Source: Puniceicoccaceae bacterium K14 (GTDB lineage Bacteria; Verrucomicrobiota; Verrucomicrobiia; Opitutales; Opitutaceae). From it: 64,000 bases of DNA. The stretch's first letter is position 1; the number at the start of each line of letters is the position of its first letter. The notes under the pieces are model-generated. The model made no database searches. It was not told the DNA's origin and saw only the letters and a program-made list of their open reading frames with translations. The position numbers were made by a program, and so were the translations under genes. The stretch lies in the NCBI GenBank assembly GCA_022538095.1, contig JAKYXN010000029.1, positions 1-64,000 on the forward strand, read 5' to 3'. Below, piece after piece: positions 33,501 through 43,300 of the stretch.

Positions 33501-35069
33501 GAAAACGGCAGCGATTCTTTCCGAATTCGCAGCTGATTGCTCTTCAATCAGTTCATGAATACACTTGGCCTTTGGATACGCTTCCTCCGTATCATTCCAC
33601 TCCACCAGAAGACGATTCTCCTCGTTTTCTGAAAGCAATTTAAGCTCCGAAATCGGTGAATCAGGTCGCTCTACAATACTTTCTAAAAGAACAAGATAGT
33701 TGGAAATCAAACGCTGGACAGTCGCGTCGTTATAGAGGTCCTGGTTGTACTCAATAAATCCAGCCAACTCGTCATCACTGTCAGTTATTGAAATCGAAAG
33801 ATCAAACCGTGACGTATCGTCATGCAAATCCTGTATCTTAAACTCCAAGTCGCCTATTGATGGTAGTGGTTCTGGAACAGTTTGAAGAAGAAACAATACC
33901 TGAAAAATAGGCGAGCGACTCGCATCTCTATTTGTTTGAAATTTTTCAACGACTTTCTCGAACGGCACATCCTGGGCTGAAATGGCTTTAAAACTGTCCC
34001 GATGCAGGTTTCGCAAGAAATCGGAGAACGTTTGCCTACCATCCATTTGAGCAGGAATCGCCACCATATTCATGAAAAAACCGATGAGCGGCTCCAACTG
34101 CCCCATTGACCGATTCGCAACCGGCGTACCGACGACGAGATCCTTCTGACCTGTATAACGGTACAGCAAAACATTAAGAGCTCCCAATGCGATATTGAAT
34201 AGCGTAGTCCTTTCGCGTTTAGCCAAGTTCTTAAGCGAACGAGCAAGCGAACTTGGAATAGTAAACAACTGACGATTGCCTACGAAACTTTGAATACTAG
34301 GTCTCGGCTTATCAGTCGGAACTTCAACAGTCGGTATTTGGCTCCCGCCAAAAACATTGAGATACTCCAGTTTCTTTTCAATTAGGGAATCGTTTGTTCG
34401 CTCACGTTGCCAAGCACTATAATCACTGTATTGAACGCTTAAAGAAGGAAGTTTGGGTGTCTCAGCGCGAGAATACGACTGGTAACACTCTATAACTTCT
34501 CGTATAAAAATCCCTCTAGACCAAGCATCATTCGCAATATGATGCACTATGATCAACAGACCATACTGTCCTTCATCCAATTTGAACAGAGTTACTCTTA
34601 TCGGCAAATCTTCCGCCAAATCGAAGGAACCTCTACTGCGTTGCGCCACCTGATCCATCATCTTCGTCTCACGACTAGAGTATGAAGAAGAACTCAGCTC
34701 CAATGTCTCCAAGACAGAAAACGCGTCATTTTCAACAACAGAAACAGGCAAACCATCAATCACCTTGATTCTCGTTCTTAGAATCTCATGACGCCCTAAA
34801 ACACAATCAATTGATTGCTTCAAGTGGGCTAGGTCCAAACTCCCCGAAATTCGAATCAGCGACGTATCATTATAGGCAGAGCTTTCAGGATTCATGATCT
34901 GAAATGTCCACAATCCCATTTGCTGATACGAAAGCTGTCCTTCGCCTTCATGCTTCGGAATACGATCTACCTTCGTGCCACTTGCTGCTTTCTTTCGAGC
35001 AGCAAGCTTTTGCAAAAGTTCTTTTTGTTTAGGCGACAAGCCTTCAATTCGCTTCGACAAAGACGACAT
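30537..35069 (-). CDS. NRPS module C-A-PCP with degenerate epimerase
   Basis: This protein has 1510 residues. The C domain (about 40-465) has HHIANDAW, with Ala in place of the usual last Gly. The A domain (about 510-990) has LAYVIYTSGSTGKPKG, FDIFVLESLVPLMLG and a code D-I-L-Q-L-G-V-V-W, glycine-like. The PCP has EDFFELGGDSIKS (about 1030). The last 430 residues align with an epimerase but are eroded (see separate entry). It follows the KS-AT-ACP protein and should accept the polyketide-extended chain, adding one amino acid before the four-module protein. The gene lies 49 bases after the small Tat-signal gene. The ATG at 35067-35069 has only a distant AGGA. Confidence 0.93.
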   Translation of the reverse strand: MSSLSKRIEGLSPKQKELLQKLAARKKAASGTKVDRIPKHEGEGQLSYQQMGLWTFQIMNPESSAYNDTSLIRISGSLDLAHLKQSIDCVLGRHEILRTRIKVIDGLPVSVVENDAFSVLETLELSSSSYSSRETKMMDQVAQRSRGSFDLAEDLPIRVTLFKLDEGQYGLLIIVHHIANDAWSRGIFIREVIECYQSYSRAETPKLPSLSVQYSDYSAWQRERTNDSLIEKKLEYLNVFGGSQIPTVEVPTDKPRPSIQSFVGNRQLFTIPSSLARSLKNLAKRERTTLFNIALGALNVLLYRYTGQKDLVVGTPVANRSMGQLEPLIGFFMNMVAIPAQMDGRQTFSDFLRNLHRDSFKAISAQDVPFEKVVEKFQTNRDASRSPIFQVLFLLQTVPEPLPSIGDLEFKIQDLHDDTSRFDLSISITDSDDELAGFIEYNQDLYNDATVQRLISNYLVLLESIVERPDSPISELKLLSENEENRLLVEWNDTEEAYPKAKCIHELIEEQSAANSERIAAVFNGENISYGELNRRANRLARLLRDGNGVSRGDIVGLMVDRSFEMLVGMVAILKSGAAYMPIDPKYPEKRIQHMVEDSGCRVLLSRSHIAELTSFTGQRVELDDVESLGAFSSDNLSIEADAKDLAYVIYTSGSTGKPKGVMIENRNVVNFMQGMVEVASLHRERTVVSVTTICFDIFVLESLVPLMLGMTVLVASEEEQLDPLKLNRLIRDGGADIVQATPSLMREIVSSKNAQECLKSIESFLVGGEAFPEDLFELIRNCSSGDIINVYGPTETTVWSTASTLNDGVIDIGRPIANTRVYILDECDAVVPIGAVGELCISGDGLARGYHDREELTKEKFVANRFDKSGLMYRTGDLARWKPDGRIECLGRIDHQVKIRGFRIELGEIESCISKFEGITGVVVVSKKMGGNDSLVAYYTSNYEIDISALRAFMNEALPSYMIPGWFMELEKIPLTANGKVNRLELPEPNSETTGGERDYVRPKDGLESFIAGLWADVLNLDRVGSNEDFFELGGDSIKSIQISTRANESGVNFSPALVFEFRNVKEFAGELERNGLVDPSRSGGALPSVLPWLGKEQVRSFALDFNSEFGLDILKSEIVRLRHLHAATRLKMFVNATGKLSQEICSLSDEDLLKVHDLSGLKGEERFREAERLFKESKEAVSFDNGNLFSAVLVDFGESEVTRLILHGSSFAMDLRSWSHFVRSLPSIADENENDVERGYDETVKELNRLFVGNGALANGLSKTFTTQGTEQNGIDSNILFCEQRIDIENFSKLLSEDLQMLGLRMDELVFAALNLSLGSDGMQLSLENDGHLKDIEGVDYSKVLGAFARRVSPVKVDAAGYGDSLDDYLKEVKEGIRSRLDTPFELIPNSDFETQVLVRYLEEVPRSSPSVNFVEVPWSTELDNCLENDDTAVFTVWREKGTIICRCCSDSKSDRASEIIEALSSFPENLDRLIESIRGSSDRQFTPSDFKESGLGQNDLDALISSL
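30540..31840 (-). other. Degenerate E-like domain at the C-terminus of the 1510-aa NRPS
   Basis: Aligned with the intact E domain of the 4725-aa protein, HHLAIDGVSW becomes SSFAMDLRSW, so both His residues are lost. The EGHGRED segment becomes ENDGHLKD, although the following VDYSKVLGAFARRVSPV still parallels the VSRTVGWFTSQYPF stretch. The SPIMHWFF start is also blurred (PSVLPWLGKEQV). The fold may survive, for example as a docking or structural domain, but epimerisation chemistry is not expected. Confidence 0.65.
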
Positions 35070-35118
35070 AGAGCAACTAAATCCTATTATTTGGATACAA
35101 AAACTTCAAATTCCCTAT

Positions 35119-35517
35119 TCAGATTCCCTTTATAAGAATCGACTGAATAGCGAAGAATCGAGCTTCAGAACGAGACACTAACCAACCAGCTAGCGACAAC
35201 ACCTGTTCCTCGCGAAAATCCCTTCGTATCGTATTGCAGAGAACGTCCTCAATCGCCTCCTGGCTCGTCGTTTCAAGGTCTTCTAAACTCTTGTCCCATA
35301 TTTTTTTAACGAGCAATTCGACACTACGCTCCTCTGGGAACTTTTCTAAATACAATTCTCCAGCAACCGCGTCTATTTTTTCCTCTCTTAAGAGAGATCC
35401 ACCACTTCGCGGACTGACCCCAGAAACAGAGACCACGCCCATCCCCAGGCAAGCCAACGCAACAGAAGCCTTATTCAGTTTCGCAACAAATGTTCGTCTA
35501 TCTATATTCGTTTTCAT
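35119..35517 (-). CDS. Tat-signal small subunit of a GMC oxidoreductase
   Basis: This protein has 132 residues. The N-terminus, NIDRRTFVAKLNKASVALACLGMGVV, is a twin-arginine (Tat) signal with the RR pair at residues 7-8, a hydrophobic core and a small-residue end near VSVSG. The mature part is helical and ends with EEQVLSLAGWLVSRSEARFFA, a pattern seen in the small, cofactor-free subunits that accompany GMC-type dehydrogenases. In such pairs the folded catalytic subunit is carried across the inner membrane by the Tat signal of its partner. The start overlaps the stop of the GMC gene (ATGA), and AGAAAGGAG lies five bases upstream, one of the best Shine-Dalgarno sequences in the window. Confidence 0.7.
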   Translation of the reverse strand: MKTNIDRRTFVAKLNKASVALACLGMGVVSVSGVSPRSGGSLLREEKIDAVAGELYLEKFPEERSVELLVKKIWDKSLEDLETTSQEAIEDVLCNTIRRDFREEQVLSLAGWLVSRSEARFFAIQSILIKGI

Positions 35518-37025
35518 GATACTCCTTTCTTAAATTGATCCGCCATACGAATAGCCAATGCCATGATAGTCATGGTCGGATTTGTATTTCCTCCCGATGG
35601 AAAGACCGATCCACCCAGTATCTTAAAATTCGTCACACCATGAACAGAACAATTCGCATCAACGACGCCCTTTCGTGGATCCGCATGCATGCGCGTTCCT
35701 CCGAGTTGATGGCCATGTCCCTTAGTATGCTTCGAAAGCTTTCCATTTTCCGTATACCATTCTTGCAATCGACCAATGAAATGTTCGCCCAAGGCATTGC
35801 CAAACATACGTGTAAAACGAGCGAACATTCGGCGATCATCCTCAGACAATTTCCAGCATAAGTGGAGACGACGTACACCTAACGCATCTTTTTCCTCACC
35901 AAGAGTTATACGATTATCGGGAGTAGCTCCGACTTCCGACTTCAGTCGAAACCAATAAACAAATGGCGTTTTCGTATCCCGTCTACGAACCGATTTCTTT
36001 TCAAATAATGGCATACTCGATGCAACCGCGCGATTTCGCTCATCATCGATCTTAAACTTAGAAGTCTCTTGGAATATCAACGTTTGATTACTAATACGAT
36101 GACGACGCTGCGCACTCTGCTTTAGACTGAGCGCACCCATTTTAATGTAGCCATGACTCTCACTCAAAGCTCGATCATAAGACAAATGATCATCCAACGG
36201 ATTTGGCAATACAACGCGGCCTCCAGGAGTATGGAACTGATCCATAAAATAGCGGCCAAGATTATCGTACTGATTTCCAATGTTCTGATCCGTATCCGCG
36301 TTGGAGTTAAGCAGTATCCGGCAATTCTCCATACCGCCCGCTGCCAATACGAACAAGTTCGCCTTCACCTTAAATCGGCGCCCTTCTAAGGTCGCGAACT
36401 CGACCGCCTCTATTTTCGAACCATTCTCGTTCCCTTCAAAGAGTATAGCATTTGCATGCAAATGTAGTTTCAAGTTTTCAGCATTCTTGAGCTCTTCCTC
36501 AAATTGAATTCCAAGTCGACGCTGATTGGACATATGAAATGCCAACCCTTCCCATTCAGTTTCCTCAGGAAGCATCCTGGGAGCTATTGGAGAGGGATCA
36601 TCCGAAACGCTTTTATCGTATCCATGTATGCCAAGATAGTTTGCAGCGCGTGCGTAGTAAGGATCCAAATCGCTTTTCGAGATGGGCCAAGCGCTATTGG
36701 GCATCCATTCTCTTTCTTCGAAATCTATCTCCTGCAAGGGTAGGCAAACCCCTTCCCAAATGTTAGTCGAGCCACCGTAAACACGTATCCGTTCCTTCAA
36801 AAGATAGTCCTGATAATAATCAAACATTTCTCCCTCAAGCGTCCCAACATTCAAGTCGTCGGCTTCTGGGCTAGTCAAATGCCCTCCGCTTTCCATTAGG
36901 AAAATTTCACGTCCCGTCCCCAGTATTTCTTTAGCGAACGTTAAACCCGCTGCACCTGATCCAATTACGCATACATCAGTCCAGAAGGATGCCCCATCCT
37001 CTATTTCTCTAGAATCAATAATCAT
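35514..37025 (-). CDS. GMC-family FAD-dependent oxidoreductase
   Basis: This protein has 503 residues. A dinucleotide-binding motif, VCVIGSGAAGLTFAKEIL (about 18-35), is followed by the GMC signature region RVYGGSTNIWEGVC (about 80-93), a FAD-contacting NLFVLAAGGMENCRILL (about 220-236), and the C-terminal KGHGHQLGGTRMHADPRKGVVD and FKILGGSVFPSGGNTNPTMTIMALA. These are typical of the glucose-methanol-choline family with a catalytic His in the C-terminal part. It has no own export signal, and its gene overlaps by four bases a small subunit that has one. It should oxidise an alcohol, either on a sugar or on the hydroxylated backbone. The cluster position behind the PKS gene suggests the backbone, the Tat partner suggests a periplasmic step. 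Confidence 0.85.
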   Translation of the reverse strand: MIIDSREIEDGASFWTDVCVIGSGAAGLTFAKEILGTGREIFLMESGGHLTSPEADDLNVGTLEGEMFDYYQDYLLKERIRVYGGSTNIWEGVCLPLQEIDFEEREWMPNSAWPISKSDLDPYYARAANYLGIHGYDKSVSDDPSPIAPRMLPEETEWEGLAFHMSNQRRLGIQFEEELKNAENLKLHLHANAILFEGNENGSKIEAVEFATLEGRRFKVKANLFVLAAGGMENCRILLNSNADTDQNIGNQYDNLGRYFMDQFHTPGGRVVLPNPLDDHLSYDRALSESHGYIKMGALSLKQSAQRRHRISNQTLIFQETSKFKIDDERNRAVASSMPLFEKKSVRRRDTKTPFVYWFRLKSEVGATPDNRITLGEEKDALGVRRLHLCWKLSEDDRRMFARFTRMFGNALGEHFIGRLQEWYTENGKLSKHTKGHGHQLGGTRMHADPRKGVVDANCSVHGVTNFKILGGSVFPSGGNTNPTMTIMALAIRMADQFKKGVS

Positions 37026-37060
37026 AGCTTCATTGCCGTTTTCTGTTATATACCAATTTC

Positions 37061-40000
37061 TCAGGCGTCGTCGCTCGGAGACGCGTCGCCTAGCGCGGCG
37101 AGTAACTCCTCCTCAGACAGGCCTTCGACTTCATTAAGAAGTGACTCCAATTCATCATCTTCTCCTACTTCCAACACTTCGCCAACAGTTCCGGATAGTC
37201 CTTCGATTGTTGGTTCTGAATACAGTTCCTCCAAAGAGACGCATATATTCAACTGACTTTTCAATTGCGAAACCAGACGAACGCCCTTGAGAGAATCTCC
37301 CCCAAGCTCGAAGAAATCGTCGCGTATTCCAATATTGGATATTCCTAATATAGCGCTTAATATTCCAGCGATAGCCTGCTCAGTCTCGTTGCTCGGCTCA
37401 AGATAAGCGCTAGAAAGAGACGGACGCGAACGAAGCTCTCCAGTACTAGCCAGATCTTGATCCTCCTGATTGTCGCTCCCAGCATCAATCCTTATGCTAA
37501 CTGCCTCAGTTGGCTCTACGCTGTTCGCCTTCACTGGATCAATCCAAAATCTCTGATCTGCAAATGAGTATCCAGGCAAAGAAACCCGATTGCGTCTCTG
37601 CCCATCGTAATAGGCATCCCAGTCGATTTCACAGCCATTAACCCACAAGTTAGCGATGGCTTTTTGTAGATACTCTCCTTGGCTTTCTACCTGTTTCTCT
37701 CTCTCCCATTCGCCGCTCTCCGATTTGGCCGACTTTCCTTTTCGCCACTGCTTCATCTGCTCGGCAAACGATTTAAGCCCTACTTCCATAAACTGATTGG
37801 GCAAAGACGAGACAGCCAACGGTCGTGTATCGCCAGCCCCCCAAAGCAACAGTTCGCCAGTAAAGGTTAATGGACCAATTTCCAAAAAGGAATTAGCTGG
37901 GTTATTAACAAGCATACAAGCTCCCTCATAGAAACGTACCGTTTCACGAATGTGCCTAGCCCAATAAGCAGGGTCGCACGCTTGCTCCTCAGAAAGCCAA
38001 TCGCTTGTAGAACTCGAAACGATTGGAATTTGAGGCGCCTTAAACGACACTTTTCTCGCTTCCACTAAAAATTCGTCTAAAACTGGGTCCATCATTCGAG
38101 AATGATAAGCCAAAGTCGTATCCATTTTTTTGTGAGTAATATCTTCGTCTATCAGCAATGCCGAGAAAGCATCCACATCCTTAGTGTTGCCTGACACTGT
38201 AAACGACTCCTTCGAGTTGATCGAAGCTATATCCAAAGAGTCCGGTAAAATACGAAGCAACGCCTCTTCCGTACATGCAACGACCAACATGCTTCCACTT
38301 GCGCATTTCTTCATCAATCGACCGCGTAACGCAACCAGATGCAACGCATCCTCGAGCGTAAATATGTCAGCAACGCAGGCAGCCACGTATTCTCCGAGAC
38401 TATGCCCTATCAATACAGACGGATTCACCCCCCAGGATTTCCAAAGAGTCGTCAATGCATACTCGACAGTGAAAAGAACAGGACCACCAAATCGTGGATC
38501 GTTAAGCAGCAAGCCATCTTCCTGACTTCCCTTATCGCGAAATAAAAGCTTTCGAATATCCTCCCCAATCAATGGTATCAAAATTTCCGAGCAACGATCT
38601 ATCGCCTCCTTGTAGTCAGGTTCTGACTCATACAAACCGCGCCCCATATTCACATACTGAGAACCTTGGCCCGGAAACATAAATACGACGGACTTAGCTG
38701 ACGATTCGTTTCCACCATCAAACACCATGCCATCGCTACCATCTCCCAATGCGTTGATCGCTCCCTCTGCACTTCCAACCACTGCCATTCGACGCTTGGA
38801 AAACCCTTGCCGTCCCACACTAAGCGTGTACGCGGCATCAGCAATATTAACATCTCTATTGCTCTCAAAAAATGACCTAAGATTCTCAGCCGCACGTTGT
38901 AAAGACGGCACGCTTTTCGCAGATAAAGGAATGAGCTGAGTACTCCGATTCAGTCCAGATTCTCTCCTAACAGGAGGTTCCTCCAATACTATATGCGTAT
39001 TCGTTCCTCCTATACCAAAAGAACTTAAACCAGCTCTTCTTGGCAACTCATCGGTGCTCCAATCTTCAGCCACTGAACAAGTGAGAAAAGGACTGTTTTC
39101 AAAATCGATTCTTGGATTTGGTTTATTAGAATGCAGCGTAGGCGGAACCTTTCCATGCTTCATACTCAATAGAATCTTTATCAGACCTGCAATCCCTGCC
39201 GCTGCATCCAAGTGGCCGATATTGGATTTAACCGCGCCCAGCCTGCAATAAGCAGTATCCTCGTTTTCCGTACGGTGAGCTTTCGTCAAGGCTGCGACTT
39301 CAATAGGGTCACCTAGTAGTGTCCCGGACCCATGAGCCTCTGTGTACGAGATAGACCTGAAATCGCAATCTGCAATCGCCATCGCTTCCGCAATCACCTC
39401 AGCTTGTCCATCTAGACTAGGAGCAGTAAAACCAACTTTATGCGAACCATCATTATTCAATGCAGTGCCGCGTATGATTCCCTTAATATCATCACCATCC
39501 TCAAGTGCTTCATCTAGACGCTTCAGGATAACAACTCCCACACCATTGCCACTAACGGTTCCTTCCGATTCCTCATCAAATGGACGGCAACGCCCATCGG
39601 GCGATGCTATTCCCTCGCTCTGATACAAATACCCCTCCTTGTGAGGCACTCGAATCGAGACCGCTCCGGCTAAGCCTAAATCGCACTCTCCGTTCAACAA
39701 GCTCTGACACGCAATATGGATACCAACCAGAGACGAAGAACAAGCTGTTTGAACCGCCAAGCTTGGTCCGGTCAAATTCAGCTTATAGGAAGTCTGAGTA
39801 GCCAACGCATCAAACTGATTAAGTATCTGAATCTGAAACCGTCCGAACGTCTCTAAGATCGAAGGGTTAGATAAAATATTCGACATCAAATACGTGTTGG
39901 TACTGGAACTCGCGAATACGCCCGTCCTTGGACGATTCTTAACATTTCCGTAGCCCGCATTCTCTAGTGCTTTCCATGCGGTTTCCATGAAGAGCCGCTG

Positions 40001-40300
40001 CTGCGGATCCATCAAAGCCGCATCATTAGGACTATAGTCGAAAAAACTGGCATCGAAACGATCCACATCATCGATTACTCCTCGGGCCGGTACGTAGTCG
40101 GGATTATCGATAAGAGAACTATCAATTCCCTCTTTTAGCAATTCATCCTTATCGAAGAACGAAATGCATTCATTCCCTTGAATTAGATTCTCCCAGAATG
40201 CCTCCGAATTCGGAGACTTTGGAAATCGTCCTTCATATCCAATTACAGCAATCCCAAGACCAAATGAATCGGCCTCGTCTAAACTTTTATCGTCTATCAT
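37061..40300 (-). CDS. Type I PKS module KS-AT-ACP
   Basis: This protein has 1079 residues. The KS (about 15-435) has the active-site Cys in VQTACSSSLVG (about 185) and both His residues in TEAHGSGTLLGD and KSNIGHLDAAAG. The AT (about 535-830) has FMFPGQGSQY, nucleophile GHSLGEY (about 632) and AYHSRMMDP where malonyl-type ATs have HAFHS. The ACP has RDDFFELGGDSLKG (about 997). An acidic C-terminal tail follows. There is no KR, DH, ER or MT, so the beta-carbonyl should remain. The KS should extend the acyl-Ser-Gly chain of the 3155-aa protein, whose stop is six bases upstream. With the FkbH/I/J/K-like genes nearby, the extender is probably hydroxymalonyl-ACP rather than malonyl-CoA. Confidence 0.93.
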   Translation of the reverse strand: MIDDKSLDEADSFGLGIAVIGYEGRFPKSPNSEAFWENLIQGNECISFFDKDELLKEGIDSSLIDNPDYVPARGVIDDVDRFDASFFDYSPNDAALMDPQQRLFMETAWKALENAGYGNVKNRPRTGVFASSSTNTYLMSNILSNPSILETFGRFQIQILNQFDALATQTSYKLNLTGPSLAVQTACSSSLVGIHIACQSLLNGECDLGLAGAVSIRVPHKEGYLYQSEGIASPDGRCRPFDEESEGTVSGNGVGVVILKRLDEALEDGDDIKGIIRGTALNNDGSHKVGFTAPSLDGQAEVIAEAMAIADCDFRSISYTEAHGSGTLLGDPIEVAALTKAHRTENEDTAYCRLGAVKSNIGHLDAAAGIAGLIKILLSMKHGKVPPTLHSNKPNPRIDFENSPFLTCSVAEDWSTDELPRRAGLSSFGIGGTNTHIVLEEPPVRRESGLNRSTQLIPLSAKSVPSLQRAAENLRSFFESNRDVNIADAAYTLSVGRQGFSKRRMAVVGSAEGAINALGDGSDGMVFDGGNESSAKSVVFMFPGQGSQYVNMGRGLYESEPDYKEAIDRCSEILIPLIGEDIRKLLFRDKGSQEDGLLLNDPRFGGPVLFTVEYALTTLWKSWGVNPSVLIGHSLGEYVAACVADIFTLEDALHLVALRGRLMKKCASGSMLVVACTEEALLRILPDSLDIASINSKESFTVSGNTKDVDAFSALLIDEDITHKKMDTTLAYHSRMMDPVLDEFLVEARKVSFKAPQIPIVSSSTSDWLSEEQACDPAYWARHIRETVRFYEGACMLVNNPANSFLEIGPLTFTGELLLWGAGDTRPLAVSSLPNQFMEVGLKSFAEQMKQWRKGKSAKSESGEWEREKQVESQGEYLQKAIANLWVNGCEIDWDAYYDGQRRNRVSLPGYSFADQRFWIDPVKANSVEPTEAVSIRIDAGSDNQEDQDLASTGELRSRPSLSSAYLEPSNETEQAIAGILSAILGISNIGIRDDFFELGGDSLKGVRLVSQLKSQLNICVSLEELYSEPTIEGLSGTVGEVLEVGEDDELESLLNEVEGLSEEELLAALGDASPSDDA

Positions 40301-40306
40301 AACAAT

Positions 40307-43300
40307 CTAATTACGTCGCAATGCGTTCTTGCGCTTAGTGCGTTCACGACCAGCGAACACTTTGCGCCGATCAGCTCTTCCTCCGATATCCTCTGTCTTA
40401 AGGGATTCAGATCCAGTAGAAGAAAAATACTTTGCCAATTCGGCAACTGTAGGTCGGTTAAAGACTTCAGCTACAGCTATACTCTTTCCAAATTCGGTCT
40501 CAAGCTTGCTCTGAATTTCCACGATCAATAACGAGTTGCCTCCCATATCGAAAAAATTGTCTTCAACACCGACTTCTTCTAAATCGAGAGCGTGCTTCCA
40601 TATACTCGATACAACCTCCTCCGCATCATTCCTAGGCTTTAAACCTAGACGCCCAGGTTTCATTTGCAGAGTCGGAGCGGGCAAGGACTTCCGGTCGACT
40701 TTGCCATTGGAAGTAAGCGGGATGGAATTCAAATACTCGAAATGAGCCGGAATCATATAGACTGGAAGCGTTTTCTCCAAAGCCTTCCTCAGCAATCCAG
40801 GCTCCATCCTCTGAGCTGCAGTATAGTAAGCCACCAAGGAGTTTTGATTTCGTATTTCCCTCGCAACCACAACAGCATCGTCCAGACCGTCAATTTTCTC
40901 CAAGACCGCTTCGATCTCACCTACCTCAATTCGATGACCTCGAATTTTCACCTGTCCATCTATTCTTCCCAGGCACTCTAGTTTTCCGCTAGGAAGCCAA
41001 CGTGCCAAATCACCCGTACGATACATCCTATCGCCAGAATCGATTGGGCTCGAAACAAACTTTTCAGCCGTCAATTCCTCTCTATTCCAGTAACCTCGCG
41101 CCAAACCATCTCCACCTATGCAAAGCTCTCCGACTTCGCCCAGTGGGGCCAGGTCAATGGAACCTTCTTTTACAATAAATATCTGCGTATTCGCAATCGG
41201 GTTACCAATATCGATATCAGCTCCATCCAATCTCGCTACCGTCGACCAAACAGTCGTCTCAGTAGGGCCGTAGACATTGTAGATTTCCGACGAAGTCAAT
41301 GATCTCATTTGTTCGTAAAGCGGTTTAGGAAAGGCTTCGCCACCTACTAAGAACTTCTTTACCCCGCCCAATTTGTCAGCGGTATCAGCCGCTCCAAAAA
41401 CGACTTTCATCAACGAAGGAGTCGCTTGCAAAACCTCAACGCCACTATTCGCAATCCGAGCGAGAATCTGAGCAGGGTCTCTTTGTTCTTCTTCGGACAC
41501 TACCACGATTTCCATCCCCAACATCAACGGCACGAGCGATTCCAATACAAAAATATCAAAGCATATCGTAGTGGCTGATAGAATTGACTGCCCTTGGGCC
41601 AAGCCCACAGCGTTCTTCATTCCTTGCATGAAGTTGACAACATTCCGGTGCTCAATGGCAACTCCCTTTGGCCTACCCGTCGATCCTGATGTGTAAATCA
41701 AATAGGCCAAACTGTCAGAGCTCCCAAGCGAACCAAGGTTATCGATAGGGCTATTTTCATACAAGTCAGACTCATCCAGCGACAACGCAGTACCATCGAA
41801 CTTCAATTTAGGTAAGAGCTTCTGTTGGCTAAGGACAACCTTGCATTCGCTATCCTCAAGCATGTAGCGAATCCGTTCCTTCGGATAGGTAGGATCGATT
41901 GGCAGATACGCTCCGCCTGCCTTCAAAACAGCGAGCATACCGACGATCATCTCCATAGACCGTTCGACCATCACCGCAACAATGGAATCACCTGAAACCG
42001 AATACTCGTTTCTCAATTTCCAAGCCAGTTGATTGGCTTTCGAATTCAGGTCGCCATAAGACATTTTCTGATTCCCGAATACTAAAGCAATCGCATCTGG
42101 TTTTTGACTCGCCTGAATTTCTACCAACTCATGGATACATTTATCTTTGGGGTATTCGACCGATGTATCGTTATAGGACTCTAGACGTTTTTTGTCTTCG
42201 AGAGTGATCGCTTTACCCGAATCACTTTCTACTGCGACATCCCGCAGCACAATTGGCGATCGACTGTCATCAACTAAGGAGTCCAATAAACCTGTCCACA
42301 ACTTCGAAAATACCTCTATTGTCGATTCTTCGAAAAGATCGCTGCAGTATTCGAAATAGCCTAGTACCTTACCATTCTCTTCTCGTAGGTTTAAACTAAG
42401 ATCAAACTTACTCGTTCCGTTGTCTATCTCCAGAACATCAATGTCCAAGCCTGGAATCGAAAGGTCTTCCGTCTCCGCATTCTGATAAGAAAACATCACC
42501 TGAAAAATCGGCGATCTATTCATTTCACGCACTGGATTTACACGCTCTACGATCTTCTCAAACGGGACATCTTGGTGGACATACGACTCCCTAGAAACGG
42601 TCTTAACATGATCCAAGTAATCTCTAAAAGACATACCATCTTCAATAGAAGTTCGCAGGACCAAGGTGTTCATAAAACACCCAATGAGATTTTCCACCTC
42701 CTTAAGATGTCGATTCGCCACAGGGGATCCAACAATCAGATCCCTTTCCCCCGATACTTGATGCAAGAAGACCTTAAACGAAGAGAGTAAGACCGTGAAG
42801 GCGGTCGTTCCAAGTTCCGACGCGAGAGAACGTACCTTCGTCATTTGCTCGCCACCCACCTCTACTGAAAGACGCGAACCAGCGAAACTCTGCTTTGCGA
42901 GTCTGGGGCGATCCATTGGAAGCTCTAGGGTCGGTAACTCTCCAGACAGCTTATCGCCCCAAAAATCCAATTTCTGCTCTAAGGCCTCGCCATCCATGCG
43001 GGACCGCTGCCACATAGCATAGTCCGAATACTGAATCGGCAAGCTAGCAGGCACGAGCGATTCTCCAGTCAAGAGCGTTACGTAATTCGCTTTCAGCTCT
43101 CTGACAAAAATGTTCAAGGACCAGCCATCGGATATTATGTGATGCATATTCACATACAAAAAATGAGTGCCATCAGAAATTTTGATCAGCTGCGCTCGGA
43201 TCAACGGCCCATGCATCAAGTCAAACGGCTTCTTTGACTCCTTAACGAGGTATGATTCTCCATACGAACGCCCTCCCAATTCCGAGGCATCTATGTAGCC

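Noticed and set aside
37061-38700. Ketoreductase or methyltransferase domain in the PKS
   Set aside because: After the AT only a short linker and the ACP are present; there is no GxGxxG nucleotide-binding motif.
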